DNA of 64,000 nt. It comes from Ottelia alismoides (lineage: Eukaryota > Streptophyta > Magnoliopsida > Alismatales > Hydrocharitaceae). Position numbers and translations under genes: made by a program. Of the stretch, positions 31,928-43,843 are shown piece by piece (the first letter of the stretch is position 1; every line of letters starts with the position of its first letter). The notes under the pieces were generated by a model. That model saw only the letters and a program-made list of their open reading frames with translations. It was not told the DNA's origin and made no database searches. The stretch is taken from NCBI GenBank assembly GCA_037367405.1, contig JAZKJV010000297.1, forward strand, positions 558,001 through 622,000. Direction: 5' to 3'.

Positions 31928-34900
31928 TTAGGTTGGAGGTTTCGGATACGATCTATAAACCTAGGACGACTTGGGCTCATTAGGTTTTGTGAAAATTTTA
32001 TTGTATTTGTCCACGCAACCTTATTTTGTGATTATTTTCAGTCCTATCTAAATTTGTTTAAACACAAAATTATTACTTTATTATATTTCTATTAAATAAG
32101 TAAATCGTGAGATTTAAGTTTGTGTGATTTGGAATCCCCTTGCTCAAGTTATGACCATTTTACTGAACATGTATCCATTGTTTTGGGGATAACGAATCTT
32201 GACATAATAAGGAGTTAATTACAATTTGAAATGCCTAGAAATGCATGCTAATACTTGGGTCCTGTTGTAAATCAAATTATCAAACTTTGTAAACTTATTT
32301 TGCATGATTTGGATTTAAATTGATTGAGATATGTTAATTTTAGTAAGTAAGGTAACTGCTGGCAATTACATTCAAAATCAAGAACCTTGTGATTATCATT
32401 TAAGAAATTAGTGAAATTAATGGTTAATTTTCTGAGATAATATTGATGAATATTTATGAAATATTTAAATATGATAATTATTTACTTAAATGACATTGTT
32501 TTAACTAATAGTTGATTAGATATGATCTAGATCGTAATTTGTTATATGATGTTATTTCTAATAAACAATCTTGCTTGAATAGAATTGGTATTTATTTAGC
32601 AAATTTCCTTATAATATAAATCAAAATGGTTTTGATTATTATATGGTATAGCTTTGATTGAAAAACTGATTATCATCTCAAGTACAAAGTGATCAATTTG
32701 GTATTATCCTTTTCCGCGGTGGATATGGTGTCTAGTCAGAGAGCGTTGGGGTAGCAGGTTGCTCGTGTGCAGTTTGTTCTACTCCCGTCAGTAATGGCCA
32801 CGAAAACGGGTAGGAAAGGGATAATGTTTGAGAGATCATGGTGTATTTGTCTAATTATTAAAATTCGAATAATATGTATTTGAGATAATACCATATTTCA
32901 AGTAACAATGAAGAATGTTTGTCGGATATTAATTGGATCATTGATTTAATATGATTATATTAATTGGAATCCAATTAAAATTAAAACACACTATTATGAA
33001 CGGAGTTATATTTCCCTTGAAAGAATTAATCGTAATGAATATGATTCATAATGATTAATTAGAATTTGAACATGATATGGAGGATCACATAAGTGCCATA
33101 CATGGTCTCCTGTCAAGGTGAAGGGTTCCATCGCCAGGGATTGTATGTAGGAGACGCTTATCCGAAGTGACAGATTCTGCATACAAGCGCATCTGGATCG
33201 GGCTCTTTACTTCTTGAAAGAGTAAGGCCTCATGCGTAGTGACCCCAATATCGGGTTCTCATATTATTGGGGCGATATTGGATTATGCATAGTGAGTACT
33301 AATCTTGTTGACGGTTGGTTCAATTAACGACGGATCAACATTACCTTAGGGGTGGTGGGCTCGGATGCTAAATACCGAATTAAGAATGCAAGTTGGACTT
33401 GCAAGGAGGAATGTGTTCTCGCTTCTTTTTATCCGAGTTACATGTTCTCATATTATTGTGATGTGACAAAGATAAGGAAGGAGATCCCAAATCTTGCTTG
33501 AAATATAATGATAAGTATATATCTTACAGTGAAAGTGATTAAGGGAATAAACTTTCATTGTTGATAAGGCAAGACAACTTTGATCTAAAAATTCCTAAAT
33601 CAAAGTAATATATATATTTATGCAAATTATCTTATTTCAGGTAATGTAGATAATCCTCATTAAACCCACTTAATACAATACTCAATAATAACCAATAAAT
33701 TCTCATGAATTGGATTCATGATCAAGATATTATAACTATAGTTGGACACATAATGTATGTGCTTTCAATGTGCAAGTTTCCTCATGATAATGAAGAATGA
33801 CAATTAAATAGACAATAGGACGACAACCCTGTTTGGTTGCTGGGTTGATTGGGTTGGGTTACCCATGTGAATAGTAAACTATGTGGAGGATTGAGAGGGT
33901 TGGAAGGAGGGGTACACCGGTGTACCCCAACCCAACCGAGCAACCAAACATGCCCTAGGGTTTGTACGTCTCTGTAGTCTTGATTTCTCACCGAATGTAC
34001 TTTAGAAGTGGCATGTTGATGATGATCGTAATTGTCAAATTAATCCTTATAAAAATCTAAGAAGATGTTATGACATACATATGTGCTCTTGAATTTAATC
34101 ATGAATGACACGGTTCATTGCATTATGCAAGAATGGTGGCTCGATTAAGGGATGATGTACTCAAAATGTTTGAGTACCTACCTGAACCAAAGTCTTTTAT
34201 AATTTGGATGTATGTAAATATGATGAATGTCATCATTATACTGTCTATACTCAAGTCATTCAGGAAGCTTCATAATATTCATTCTTTATGAATTGAATGA
34301 AGCATGTATAAATGTTGAAATGTTCTTATATTGAAATATTTTGAATTCAATATAAAAGATCCTTTGTCTTAAGAAATGGTTGTTTATAGATGAAAAGAGC
34401 GTAGTGGAAGCATGGGTCTGACCCATGTGAGAAGGAAAGTCTAGGAGTTGACTGTACTTATGTAATTTCCATATAACATCCAAAGAGTTGGATGAATTCC
34501 AATACTGCAATAAGCCGATGTGCTGATGGTATGACTATCTAGACTTACTAGGATCCTTAGAGAAGGACTCAGATAGTGCATCAGAATAATCTATAATCTA
34601 CAATTTATCATTGAAATTGACTTGATTATTAGATAAGATCAAAGTCTAATAGTTGTATCTCATTCTTCTGATAATACTTGCAATTGGTTGCATATGTTTT
34701 AGAAGACTAGAAAATTTGATCTTAAGGTTTAATAGTCATCCACATGGATGTTGATACAATGGTTGCAACAATGTCTATTGTATAGATATACTTCGTATTT
34801 TCAACGGAAGAGCCCCTTAGTCTTAGAGAATGTCTCTATGACATAGATATTAGAATACACTCTTTGTTTATTTATAAATGTTGCAAATAAACATGAGTTC

Positions 34901-35060
34901 TAGAACAGACTTATCATAAAGAGTTATGATGAGTATATTTCATATAGTAATCTAACTTCTAGAGGACTCTACTCAATTAGAATATTAATGAATGGTTCAT
35001 TAATATTTCTAATACTGAAAAGTAAACTTTATAAGATCAATAGGAGGATGAAGATTATTT
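31928..35060 (+). pseudogene. Copia leader and decayed gag region
   Basis: About 3.1 kb with no long frame. The leader (to about 33,780) includes phrases such as GGTGAAGGGTTCCATCGCC and CCCCAATATCGGG. Gag should lie between about 33,960 and 35,060, but I could not recognise capsid or zinc-knuckle motifs there. The region contains one MITE-like insertion. Placement rests on the primer site upstream and the integrase downstream. Confidence 0.5.
33826..33957. mobile_element. Small MITE-like element (about 130 bp)
   Basis: The ends CCTGTTTGGTTGCTGGGTTG and CGAGCAACCAAACATGCC form an imperfect terminal inverted repeat with the core TGTTTGGTTGCT. Inside is a perfect 20-bp palindrome, GGGGTACACCGGTGTACCCC at 33909-33928. 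It carries no coding frame. The core resembles that of 29268-29629, so both may belong to one superfamily. No clear target duplication. Confidence 0.6.
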
Positions 35061-35069
35061 GATAATGAT

Positions 35070-35830
35070 CTGGCATCAAGCCTTGGACATATGTCCGTTG
35101 ATGAGATCAATAGACTAGCAAGAGATGAAGCTTTAGAATGTCTAGAAATTTCAAATCTTACATACTTGTAAATATTGTATTCAAAGTAAAATGTCCGATA
35201 CACATTTCTTTCGGAATGGTGCAAGATGCCAAGGTATTCAAGATCTCACACATGTTGATGTATGTAGATTATGTATATCAAAATAAACATTAATGATATG
35301 TGATATCAGTTGATGATTATTTGTGATATTAGATTTCTTCCCTTCACCTTAGAATGCTTTGAAATTTTCAAAGATTTCACAATTTTGGTTTAGAACCAAA
35401 TTTTGAAGGAAGATGAAATGAATTTGATATAACCAAGGTATCATGTACCTATTAGACGAATTCATGGAATACCTTATGAAGAAAGGAATATCATTCCTAT
35501 CTCACTCCTCCTAAAACACCTCAATTCAATGGAGTTGTAGGGAGATACAATTGGACCATGTGTGACATGATTTGATCAATGATGAATATTAGCACAATTA
35601 CCTCTTAGTTTTCAAGGTATACATGCAGTAGAGACCATAATATATATCCTTAATAAAATTCCGTGCAAGTAAGTTGGAATCTAGCACCAAAGAGTGCTTC
35701 TTAATTAGGAAAATAAAGGATGGTATTGGATACCTACTTTATGACCTTAAGATTTTTAAAAGATTTCATCTCGAAGAATGTGATTCTTAGAGGATGACTT
35801 TCTTGAGAGTAAAGATGAAAATGGAGTGAA
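35070..35830 (+). pseudogene. Copia integrase region (GAG-pre-integrase and catalytic core), decayed
   Basis: The stretch LGHMSVDEINRLARDEALE (about 35087-35145) matches the GAG-pre-integrase block that precedes Ty1/copia integrase. Further on, LTPPKTPQFNGVVGRYN-like sequence (about 35500-35560) and PLSFQGIHAVETIIYILNKI (about 35605-35665) match the second half of the catalytic core. The glutamate that normally follows the NGV block is replaced in this copy (GVVGRYN). Many stops and frame changes make it far older than the Tekay element. Confidence 0.75.
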
Positions 35831-36069
35831 GGAACTCATTTAATCTTGAGAAGAGATTGAGTCTCTTGAAATCCGAAACTAAAAGGATAAAACACTCATG
35901 CATCTTCAAATAAGTTTGAGGATGGATTCCATGTGTCAATTAAGTCTGACAATGATCTGACTTCACGTGATGAAGCTCCTGAGGATCATGATATGGAAAG
36001 ATGGATGTTAGAAATAAAGTCTAAAGTAGACTTCATATACAAATGTTGTATATGGACCTTCAAGGATCC

Positions 36070-36800
36070 ACCTATATGGGTGAGACCCATTAAGGTATAA
36101 ATGGATCTTCAAGAGAAAGAGGGAATATGATGAGAAGGTATGGACCTTCAAAGTACGGCTCGTAGCCATGAGCTACATACCGAAGAGAAGGCATCATTTG
36201 CGATGACTCGTGATCCAGTGATCATGCTTAAGCCCATCATAATATTGCTAATCGTAGCTACACAACTTGACTTTGACATCTTCAAGATGGAAGTCAATAT
36301 TGCAATCCTCTATGAATACCTCTTTCAGGATATTCACATGAAGTAGCCCCAAGGATTCATGGTTGAGGAAAGCAAGGTGTGCAAGCTAAAGATGTGGACT
36401 CAAATAAGCTTCTTGTAGTTGGAATATCATATTTGATGAAATTATAAAGGTTATGGTTTCAGATAGAATCTTGATGTACAATGTGAAACTTAATGGGAGT
36501 ACCATTGTGTTCGTCATGCTAAATGTAGATGATGTCCTAATCATTTGGAATGATATAAGGATGATAATAATAAGTATTTTATAATCTAGTTGTTCCATAC
36601 CTTGAGATATGATCTAAAGTATACCTCTTAGATCTTAGTTCTGAAGATGTCAGAAGCAATAGAGAAGAGGGTATTAGGACCGTCGCATTAGTTATACACC
36701 TTAGACATATTCCATTATTGGAAAACCCCAAGGAAAGCTTCCTTCCATTAAGATATGGTACTGACCTATTGAAAACCCTATATTACCCTTCTTAATTCAA
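36070..36800 (+). pseudogene. Copia reverse transcriptase, decayed and truncated
   Basis: Conserved blocks are visible across shifting frames: KWIFKRKR and VWTFKVRLVA at the start, LKPIIILLIVATQLDFDIFK (about 36215-36290), a PQGF block, SWNIIFDEIIK (about 36418-36450) and the catalytic region LNVDDVLIIWND with the aspartate pair at 36528-36533. The usual tyrosine before VDD is asparagine. Near 36740 an SFLPLRYGT block matches the end of copia reverse transcriptase. RNase H and the 3' LTR are missing; the element is cut by an LTR at 36825 and the rest may lie beyond the window. Confidence 0.8.
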
Positions 36801-36824
36801 TCGAATTATCGATTAAATTTGAGA

Positions 36825-37986
36825 TGTTCGTTGTAGTCGGGTAAAATCGAACTTATCAAAACCACTTTAATTAATATATCAATTAAACACAAGTAGTAAA
36901 TTTTTATTTTACTTGGGCAAGACCAAGCTCGAACTCAGGGAGGCAACTTTCTCTTTAGAATAATTTAAAGTCGATCCAGATGTTAGGTTTTCGGGAGAAT
37001 ATTTTTTATGGTTTTTATGCAATTAAGAAAATGCAATGCAATCTAGACCAAATTCGAAGGTTAAAATATAAAGTGTAATCAAATTAAGTCCAAAAATTAA
37101 GAAACTTGGCCATAATGTTAAATGCAATGAAATTGAGCTACTACAATTTTTTTGGAATTTTTTGACTCTATATGAATTAATTACGAATAAAAAATGAATG
37201 CAAGGTAATTTTTGCAAAATTATTTTTAATAAATATCAAATTAAATCATTTTCAGAGATAAAAATCATCCTAGACACTTCTACGTGAGATGAATTCAAGA
37301 AAATTACTAGACCTAAAAAATGATTAATTTAGAACCTATAAAAAATCAATTACGCAAAACACCCATTAATTTATTAAGGCCTCGTTATGCATGTAAATGA
37401 TGTGATTTTTTGGTACAACGTAAAACTACCTAAACTAGACCAATTATGATTTTTTGGTGATTTTTGGAGCAACAGTCGATTTAATAATCAATTAAAGGCA
37501 AACAATGGACAAATTATGCTATTTTCCACTAAAAGAATTATATTGAATACTTTGAAGCTCACAAAAATATAACAAGCCTTCATAATGATAAAATCTAAGA
37601 TGCTCTACAATATGCAATTTTTGGAATTAAGAAGTGATGCTAAATGAATGTTAAATAAACATGCAAACACATGGGTATGGATGAAAATACAGAAAATAAA
37701 TCGATTAAAGAAAACGTGCTGATAGGACTAAAGTGCAATTACCTAAACTGACGAGAACTTCGATGCAAATGACCCCCAGAGTCACGTGCACATCGCGTGA
37801 GGTTGCCTAGCGGGGACGTGAACACAGTTTCCAAAAGTCCAAGGGGTACAACTGCAAATTCCCCACCTTTTGCACGTGCAAGTCATGTGAGATGTGAGGC
37901 CCGGATGTTACGTTGGGCCTGATCTCCACGTGACGGCCTCCAAAGCTTAGTTGACCCCAAAGCTCAGGTCAGGATGGTGGCTCAGT
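36825..37986 (-). mobile_element. Partial Athila-type LTR, minus strand
   Basis: The left edge TGTTCGTTGTAG matches the left edge of 4122-7539, and the conserved end block follows at 36914-36942. Then come AT-rich DNA and a block with CACGTG sites (37783, 37875). The sequence stops at 37986, where a plus-strand LTR begins, so the GC-rich block and U3 are missing or displaced to the right (possibly 59903-61431). Its insertion cut the copia element. Confidence 0.6.
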
Positions 37987-40900
37987 GATGAATCCCCATT
38001 CATCACTCTTTATTCTTTTATTTTAGCTGAATATCTTGGCAAAACATTATACATATAGCCGTAAATACAATAAGTTACCAATAAGCATGCATTTGTTAAT
38101 AATGGATAATTAGCATGTATTTGTGCAAAAACAAAAATTAGAAAATTTAAAGAAAAAAAATCAAATAAACTCTCTCTCCCACCTTGTATAAAATACTTGT
38201 ACATATGTATCATACACTTATTTATTATACACCTGTAAATAACTCATAAACATAAAATAAAAATTATTTTATACTCCAATTTTTTGTAAATAAATAAAAT
38301 ATAAAATTAGGGTATTTGTACAAAAATAAGAAAGTAAAAATAAAAATAAAAATAAAAATACATAAGTGTTTTATACATATATATAATGTAATATAATGTA
38401 TATACCTTAATTTTTTTTCATAAAAATAAATAAAAATCACTAAAAAATAGTTTGAAAAATAATAAACATTTTTCATGTTGAACATATTTTAAAATAAAAT
38501 CATTTTCTATTTTTAAATTATTTTAAAAATAATTTTGACCTAGCTAATTTCTGATTGGTCTGGGAGGATTGTTGACTCCGGCCAACTCCCCCTCCCGGAC
38601 CAGTCTTCGCCTGGATATGGGTTTTGCCTCTCTTTCTCCCATTTATCCTACTCGGATCTGGGCATCTTTTGCTCCGATTCCTTCGCCCGCACTTTCCCCT
38701 TGGATCCAAGATCCTCGCATATCCCTAGGGAAGGGCGGATCCTTCTCAGTTCGTGCGCCAACACCCGTTTCCTCCAGCCTCCCGGGACGCCCTATATATT
38801 CTTTATCTGATTTCCCAGACCTCCAGCTCGCACCACACACTCTCTTTCTACCCTAGACCTCTTCCCCTTGGTGACAGCAACCGGAGGAGCATCTTGGAGA
38901 CCGGAGAGAGCTGCTGCCGCCGACGCTCAAGCTTCATGGCCGGACTTCCGTCGCGACGAGCCTCCCTCGCCTTCCACAGCGAGGTCGAGGCTAAGACCCA
39001 CTCTGATTTCATCCCATGGAGCTTAGGATTCCGCTCGAACCTTCAGGTAGCTTCCCATTCAATCCCAGTTCCAGTTACTTCGAATCATTCACCCGCTGCT
39101 CCACCAGCTTCGACCCACCGATCGGAGCCTCACCAACCACATCTATCCACTCCGATCGACTAATCTGATAACCGTCGACCCTTCTCCCGCGACCTGATCA
39201 CCCAAGACTTGGCTATCCGAGCCAAGATTAGGCTTAAGTTCCTTCCGCCGCTTCGCCAGAACCCCCCTTCGCCATTCACCATCGCTTCACGTAATCTTAG
39301 GTCAAATAACCCTGACCAGAGCATCCCTCCGAGTTAAAGCCTTCCTCTACAGGTCATAGCGTGTGCAGATATGACCCAGACTACCTTCCATTCACTTCGC
39401 CGGAGGTCGTTCAGGGATCAGTACCCTTCCAGGAGATCCGACCGTTGACGACATCATCCGACTCGTCCACCCGACACGGAGGAGCATTGCGAGCCGACCA
39501 CCGTTTCCCGATCGTCCATCGGAGTCCCGGATCACCGCCGGTGCTCTAGTGAACTTCGCCTAGGCGGAGTTCATCCAGCATTCCCCTCTGTCGTTGGATC
39601 ATCGCCAGTCGCCCATATTTGATCTCAGCCATCCTGTGCCTATCCATGTCAGGCCGTTTGATCTGAAATCTAACGACCCCCGTACCCCCACGTTCGTCAT
39701 CCAGTCAGGACCGTTGGATTCGCCACCTGTACATGCTAGAGCCGCGCGCTTCTCATCCAATCAGAGCGCGCCACCTGTCCCCCCCATACGCGACGCACGA
39801 GCGGCTGGGTAATTTGGTCTGCTTTCCCTGTAGTTATTTGCTTTTATTGTTTAGTCTGTAAAATAAAAAGTACACAGTGGGTTAATTTGCACTTTTGATC
39901 CTACAGTTTTTAGTATTTACATTCCAGTCCTTGTTGTATGGATACATGCGCTTTTTGGGTCATTTGCAATTACTATGCTGGACTTTTTAGCTGTTACTGA
40001 ATGAACTTTTAGTTTTTGTATTTGCATCCATACCCTTGTGCATGCTTTTTTATGACATGTGCTGAAATTTATGTGAAACTTGAAGTAGGGCACTTGAGCT
40101 TTTGATGCATGTTATTGTTTAGTCCTGAAATATACTTTCGTTGCAAATAGGTCCCTGTGTACTGTGTGTTTCATTTTAGTTTGAATAAATAGCAAACTTT
40201 GTCCAAAATTTATGAAATTTCGACACATGGCTTCTGCCATGGTGCAGGAATTTTTATAAATTTTTGGGTTATTTTGTTTCCATTTGGTATTTTTAAAAAA
40301 TTCAAAAACCTCAAAAATTGCTACTGTTTGTCTTTAAAAATCCACTAAAGGTATCAAAAACCCTTGAAAAACTCCAAAAATAGTCCTTTGTTTTATTTTG
40401 GGATGTTCTCGCTTCAGTCCAATTTTTGTTGCATTTGCATTTATAAAACCCATAAAAATTAAAAAAATTAAAAATCTTATAAAAATCATTAAAAATTTAT
40501 TAAAAAATGTGTTTTCTTTTTTGTAGTTACTTTTTAGTTTATAGTTTACATAAAATTGCTGCTCAAATTTTATAGGCATTTTAAGTATTTTTAACTTGCC
40601 TTTACATTCGGGCTGTACACTGTTTAGCATTTTCAGCCTTGTTTCATTTTTAGAAAATTAACTAAAAATCATAAAAATTCACTAACAAAAACATCTGAAT
40701 ATTTAAAAAACCAAAAAAATATTTTTATTTGAATTTTCTAAGCATTTTTGAAGCTTTAAATAATTATTGGTTTGTGAGTTTGTGAGTATTTTTATACTTT
40801 TCCTTATATTAAAAATTCTAAAAAAAATTTGAAAAACCTAAAATACACCAAAAATATTTGCCTTTGTATTTCCGACTACTTCATAGCCCATCGCATTCTG

Positions 40901-41135
40901 TGCTCCTTGTGTTCGACCCTAGTAGCTACATCGGGTAAAATAAATTAGCGAGATCGCTATTTGTGCTTGATTGCTTGATTTTCGTATTTGGTGGTCTTTG
41001 TTTTCTTGATTGACTTAGCCTCGTGGTTTGGGTCGCATTGACCCGCGGAGGAGGGTCAGATGCTACGAGCTTGTCGGTTGGGTGCTGCGGTTCGGAGTAG
41101 CTCACGTGGACACCTGTGTTTCGTCATATCACAAC
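37987..41135 (+). mobile_element. Athila-type LTR, plus strand (right edge uncertain)
   Basis: It starts TGATGAATCCCCATTCATCA, which is homologous to the 5' edge of the array LTR and forms a 9-bp hairpin with the base before it. The order is AT-rich U3 (to about 38540), a CCAAT-containing region, a TATA box at 38793, a GC-rich leader block to about 39,830, AT-rich DNA, and the conserved end block at 40900-40940 (TGTGTTCGACCCTAGTAGC). The right end is perhaps ATCACAACA at 41135. No primer site or target duplication was found, so it may be a solo or partial LTR. The frames at 38753-39163 and nearby lie in the leader and show no domain. Confidence 0.55.
38793..38799 (+). promoter_or_regulatory. 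TATA box of plus-strand LTR
   Basis: TATATAT in CCCTATATATTC, followed about 40-60 bases later by CACCACACACTCTC and a GC-rich leader. Confidence 0.5.
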
Positions 41136-41156
41136 AGATCCGACGGTGACTGCTGC

Positions 41157-41161
41157 ACAGG
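41157..41161. repeat. Target-site duplication of the Athila-type element, left
   Basis: ACAGG lies directly before the LTR at 41162 and is repeated at 59898-59902. Confidence 0.9.
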
Positions 41162-42574
41162 TGATTTAGCTAGAAATCTGCGGTCTTAAGTTCCACACAA
41201 AGCGGGAACTCAGTCGAAGTGTCGACCAATCAGAAATCCAGCTAAAATCAACAATTAACCCACACTCAATCAATCAAACAATGATAAGCAGATGTGAAGT
41301 TAAAATTTATTTTTAACTCTACATAAATGATGTATAGAAAGCAAGTACATAGAGAGTTCGAACACAGGGAGCAAGGCAGGATAGATCAACAAGTGTGTGT
41401 GTGTGTGTGTGTGTGTGAATGTGATGTGATTGTCTACACTATGCAAGGTAAGATGCAAATATTTTTGTGGGTTTTAATTTTTACTTTTTATCTTTTATTT
41501 TTAATTTTTTAATTTTGTATTTTGGTTTTTGATTTTCTGATTTTTTTATTTTTGTTTTTATATTTTATATTTTTTTGTATTTTCTTTTTCAATAAGGGAA
41601 TATATATACAATATAAGAGAAGAGAGGATAGGGTATTTATAAAGATATGCAAAAATACTCAAAAATTCAGAAATAAAATCTTTTTGGTCTTTTTATAATT
41701 TTTTACTGTTCTTGTGATTTTTGGGGTTTTTTCAAAATGTTTTTGGTATTTTTAAATATCAAAATAAAGGAAAACAGTGGACTAGGTTGCTGGCCGAAAT
41801 CAAAGTGAGGATGAAAAATACTAAACAGTACCCAAAATTCCTCAAAATAATTTTAAAATATAGAAAATAAAATAAGGAAGACACAGCAACTGAGTTTATA
41901 TTTTTGTGATTTTTCTATGATTTTGTATATTTTTTTTGAAGTTTTTAAGTTTGTTTAATTTTAAAGGTTTTCACTTTGAAATTTTTAGTGGTTTTTGGAC
42001 TGACACTAATAGATGATAAAACACACAAAATATATTTTTTTTTGGAAATTTTCAAAATGTTTTTATTATTTTTATGGATTTTCTAATGCAAACAGTAGGA
42101 AAAGTGCCTGTTTTTGATTTTAAATAAATATGAAAATGCAATAAAAATGCAAAGAAAAAATTTAACGTGAACAAACAAGCACACAAGAGCTTAACTTACG
42201 TTTTTGGGACTTTTTCAAATCAAAATGATGCCTTAAATAAATGGATCAAGCAAGCAAAAACAATTAAGCCTGGTAGGGGTATATGTGCAAATACACAATT
42301 GTCCAGGGGCGTACATGCAATTTTCCACAAAATATAACTCTGAATATTTAACTTTATGGACCAATTACAAATTAAGCAGACCCGGGAGGGTACATGCGCA
42401 ACATGTCCACCGGGGTGCGTGACTTGCACGTGCGTAGGAAGGACTCAAATGCAATTTCAAAAACCTTGGGGGTCTGACTGCAAAATGTCCAAAACTTTTA
42501 CACTACACTTCAAAGTTCAGGTACTGAAATGAAATCCACAAAAAAGGTCGGGGTCTCTATGCAAAAAGCCCGCG

Positions 42575-42599
42575 CCTCACGTGAACAGGTCACGTGAGG
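42575..42599. promoter_or_regulatory. Paired G-box dyad
   Basis: Arms CCTCACGTGA and TCACGTGAGG flank ACAGG, giving two CACGTG cores 7 bases apart. CACGTG is the core bound by plant bZIP and bHLH factors. The partner LTR has the site at 57447-57471 with one core mutated (CACGTA). Confidence 0.6.
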
Positions 42600-43593
42600 T
42601 GACGTGGCAGAGGACCTACGTGTAAATATAACAAGTTCGAGGGCCTACTTGTAAATTTTACAAAAGTTTTAAACTACTAATAAAGTTTATGGACTAAAAG
42701 ACAATTACAAAAGAGCGGAGGGTATACTTGCAAAATTCCCTCGCAAAGGCGCTGATGAACGGCGCGGATGGATCCACTTATCCACGTGGCAGCACGGGGA
42801 GGCTCGATGACGGTTCGCGCGTGAACGGCGAAGATTAGATCCTCGGATGAGGATCTGACGGTGAAGATCGGGCGCGATCCAACGGCTGCTGTGCGAACTG
42901 GGGCTCCGCCTCGATCCGACGGCTGCGAAGGCTGAAGCAAGAACCGCGGAAGAACGCCGACGAGCCGAGGTTCTCCGAGGTGCTGCTCCTCCTCCGGTGG
43001 AGTTCTTGGCTTCAAAATGAGGCTGGAGGTTCCCTGAGGTCTCTTCTTCCTCTTGGGGGCTTCAAAAGAGCTCGGCGGTGGCTGAGGGTCGTGGAGGAGG
43101 AAGGCGGAGCTGGGGAGCTCGGCCAAACCCCGACGAGGGTCCAAAATGCTCCCAGGCGCGCGTCAAAGGCGTTTGACCTGCAAAACAAAGTGAGAGGGTC
43201 CAGAGCAAGTTGCCTAGACCCTGCGGTGTCGAAAAAGCGGTGCGAAACGATGGGGCGACGCTCGACCGGAGGTGCGCTCCGACGAGGGGGTCAGATGTGA
43301 TGATTTGATCAATTGGGATGCGAATTGATTGAGGCGAAATGATCCTAGAGCTAAGGTGAAGCTAATGCACGAAAAATTAGAAGGAAAAATGGCTGCCTCA
43401 ATGGTCAAGGACCGGAGGGAGGGTACCTCGACCGCCGGAGTTGGGGGAGGTGATGGAGACGCCTCCGACTTCCTTCGCCCTGGCTGAATGCACGGAGCTG
43501 GTGCTGTCACCTCCAGGAATGCTTGGAGCACGAGTGGAGCGGGGAAGGGTGGACCGAAGATGTTCAAAATTCAAATCAAAAGGTCGAGGTCCA

Positions 43594-43601
43594 TATATGT
43601 T
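43594..43601 (-). promoter_or_regulatory. Possible TATA box of Athila-type 3' LTR
   Basis: On the minus strand ACATATATGG lies at the boundary between the palindrome-bearing upstream DNA and the GC-rich leader block, as in the plus-strand LTR at 38793. Only the position supports it. Confidence 0.3.
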
Positions 43602-43843
43602 GTTTGACCCGATGACTGAGGTGGTCCAAATATCGAAGTGGGTGTCTCGAATCGCCGCTCCTCGGCCCTAGGAAAGCCTAGGGCGTGAAAGAGCAAGGAT
43701 CGAGGAGCAAAAGTGCTTTAGGTCGCAACGCAAATGGGTGCAAGATTTGACCTAGAAAAATCCGCCTAATCGGACTAAAACTAGGCCTGAAAAGGAGCTC
43801 AGAGGGAGGACGACCAGTTGACCAGGGTCAACTGGGGTCGTCT

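Noticed and set aside
36825..36942. Possible primer-binding site left of the LTR edge at 36825
   Set aside because: The bases before the edge do not match any tRNA 3' end I know; the copia coding sequence simply ends there.
38753..39163. 136-residue plus-strand frame after GC-rich DNA, resembling a first exon of a host gene
   Set aside because: It spans the LTR's own TATA box, and the order of blocks matches an Athila-type LTR rather than a gene.
41393..41417. GT run as possible regulatory Z-DNA element
   Set aside because: Ordinary microsatellite; the partner LTR has a much shorter run, so it is not maintained.
42677..43144. 155-residue minus-strand frame in both Athila LTRs
   Set aside because: It is GC-rich LTR DNA; both copies stay open because the LTRs are only about 5% apart, and no domain or start context is convincing.
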